From positions 1-6,311 of the forward strand of contig CAZCMD010000229.1 in NCBI GenBank assembly GCA_964499695.1: a stretch of DNA of 6,311 bases. Reading direction: 5' to 3'. Below are positions 5,574 through 6,311 of this stretch, one piece after another. The position numbers and the translations under genes are program-made. Numbering within the stretch: position 1 is the first letter of the stretch; the number at the start of each line of letters is the position of its first letter. The stretch is from JAAZBV01 sp964499695 (GTDB lineage Bacteria; Desulfobacterota; DSM-4660; Desulfatiglandales; HGW-15). Under the pieces are notes generated by a model. The model was given only the letters and a program-made list of their open reading frames with translations. It searched no databases and was not told where the DNA came from.

Positions 5574-6311
5574 TTCCCATCCTCTGCATTTATATTCTTC
5601 TGATGTCCACCCGGGTCAGACTGGGCAAGCACACCTGCATCAAAGATTATGGCCATCTCTATATGTGGCCTTTTATAGCTCTTCCACTTAAGCGGGCCAT
5701 GGGTCACATTTTTAGGCGCATAGAGGGCGCATGTCCTTTTTAATAAAAGGGGCCTTTTATCAAGGTATATCTCTATCTCCGCGCCCAGCTCTTCAGGGTT
5801 ATCAGGGTCTCCACCTATGTGAAAAACCAGTTCATTCGAATCATCATGGACATGCTCAAAGATATGTGGATCAGGGTCAGGTATACCCCATATCCAGCTG
5901 AATTCAAGATAGGTATTTGCATTTGGAACAAGGTTGTTGCTCATGAAGGTCATGGATGGGTGCATCCTGTTTTTGGTAGGGGTCGGGGCCACGACCTCAT
6001 ATGCGGGTTTTCTTACTATATATTTCTCAGGATCAGTTAGATGTCTCAAACTGCCTGCCTTATCCGCAGCTATCTCCCCATCACGGTTTCCCCTGTTTAT
6101 AAGAATAGTCATCTCCATATGTGGTGATGTGAAGCTTTTCCATGTGGCAGGCCCGTGACTCACACCCTCAGGTATAAATATGGCGCTTGAACGGTTGAAC
6201 CTTAAAGGGGTGTTATCAAGCATGAACTCTATCTCTGCCCCGAGGTTTTCAGGGTCTTTATAATCATTGCCCCAGAACAATACTATCTTGTTGCAGTCAC
6301 TCACCAGACCT
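5570..6311 (-). CDS. Two-domain cupin-like protein, 5' end cut by window edge
   Basis: Partial: the frame stays open to the right edge. The GTG at 6304-6302 lies mid-domain (it aligns inside cupin motif 1 of the other units), so the true start lies outside. Numbering from that codon, the visible part holds most of one cupin unit (to about 75) and a full second unit (about 94-225). The second unit has an intact motif 1 with one extra spacer residue (H151, H153, E158) and H202 in motif 2. The first visible unit reads LVSDCNK where the ligands should be, with neither His nor Glu, though its motif 2 (PEGVSHGP, H50) is kept. The linker PEKYIVRKP matches the unit starts in the next gene. It overlaps that gene by 4 bp and shares its ancestry. 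Confidence 0.8.
   Translation of the reverse strand, partial: GLVSDCNKIVLFWGNDYKDPENLGAEIEFMLDNTPLRFNRSSAIFIPEGVSHGPATWKSFTSPHMEMTILINRGNRDGEIAADKAGSLRHLTDPEKYIVRKPAYEVVAPTPTKNRMHPSMTFMSNNLVPNANTYLEFSWIWGIPDPDPHIFEHVHDDSNELVFHIGGDPDNPEELGAEIEIYLDKRPLLLKRTCALYAPKNVTHGPLKWKSYKRPHIEMAIIFDAGVLAQSDPGGHQKNINAEDGK

Noticed and set aside
4636..6158. Several plus-strand open frames opposite the cupin genes, recurring at like places
   Set aside because: Their recurrence reflects the repeated cupin units on the other strand. No ribosome site or domain supports them.
6302..6304. GTG as start of the right-edge cupin gene
   Set aside because: It falls inside the motif-1 region of a cupin unit and the frame continues upstream to the window edge, so the gene is cut by the window and does not begin there.

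Overview
The window reads as a piece of chromosome from an anaerobic Gram-negative bacterium, most likely a Desulfobacterota (deltaproteobacterium) relative. This is inferred from the gene mix: an LpoB-type outer-membrane lipoprotein, a COG3014-type lipoprotein, a LUD-domain protein with a C-terminal cysteine cluster, EthD and Lrp proteins, and multi-cupin proteins. Moderate GC and low-complexity periodic repeats in the gaps fit the same group. No tRNA, rRNA, CRISPR array, transposase or integrase was seen.

Left third (1-2646, all minus strand): an envelope group read lpoB-like (2646-2035), then a COG3014-like TPR lipoprotein (2025-916), then a single-pass membrane protein of unknown function (755-57). 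The first two are 9 bp apart and surely cotranscribed. The third follows a 160-bp gap that holds a 9-bp tandem repeat with inverted ends, and it has its own extended -10 promoter candidate. A strong hairpin with a T tract lies at the left edge.

Middle (2647-3637): an AT-rich divergent intergenic region separates lpoB from a lone plus-strand LUD-domain (LutC/YkgG superfamily) gene at 2891-3547. That gene converges on an Lrp/AsnC regulator, and the gap between them holds a heptad-periodic sequence and a perfect 11-bp hairpin.

Right half (3638-6311, all minus strand): in transcription order, a 5'-truncated cupin-repeat protein (enters from the right edge, stop at 5570), a second two-cupin protein (5573-4656, ATGA overlap with the first), an EthD-family small protein (4505-4194) and the Lrp/AsnC regulator (4084-3638). 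The gap before ethD carries 12 consecutive 7-bp units, most with a CC core, and then a hairpin. The lrp upstream region has a 6-3-6 palindrome of the size and form of Lrp-family operators.

The most unusual content is the cupin pair. Four homologous cupin units sit in tandem across two overlapping genes, and in each protein the N-terminal unit has lost metal-ligand positions that the C-terminal unit keeps. Their function is unknown. The neighbouring EthD and Lrp genes suggest, but do not show, an Lrp-controlled small-molecule catabolic unit.
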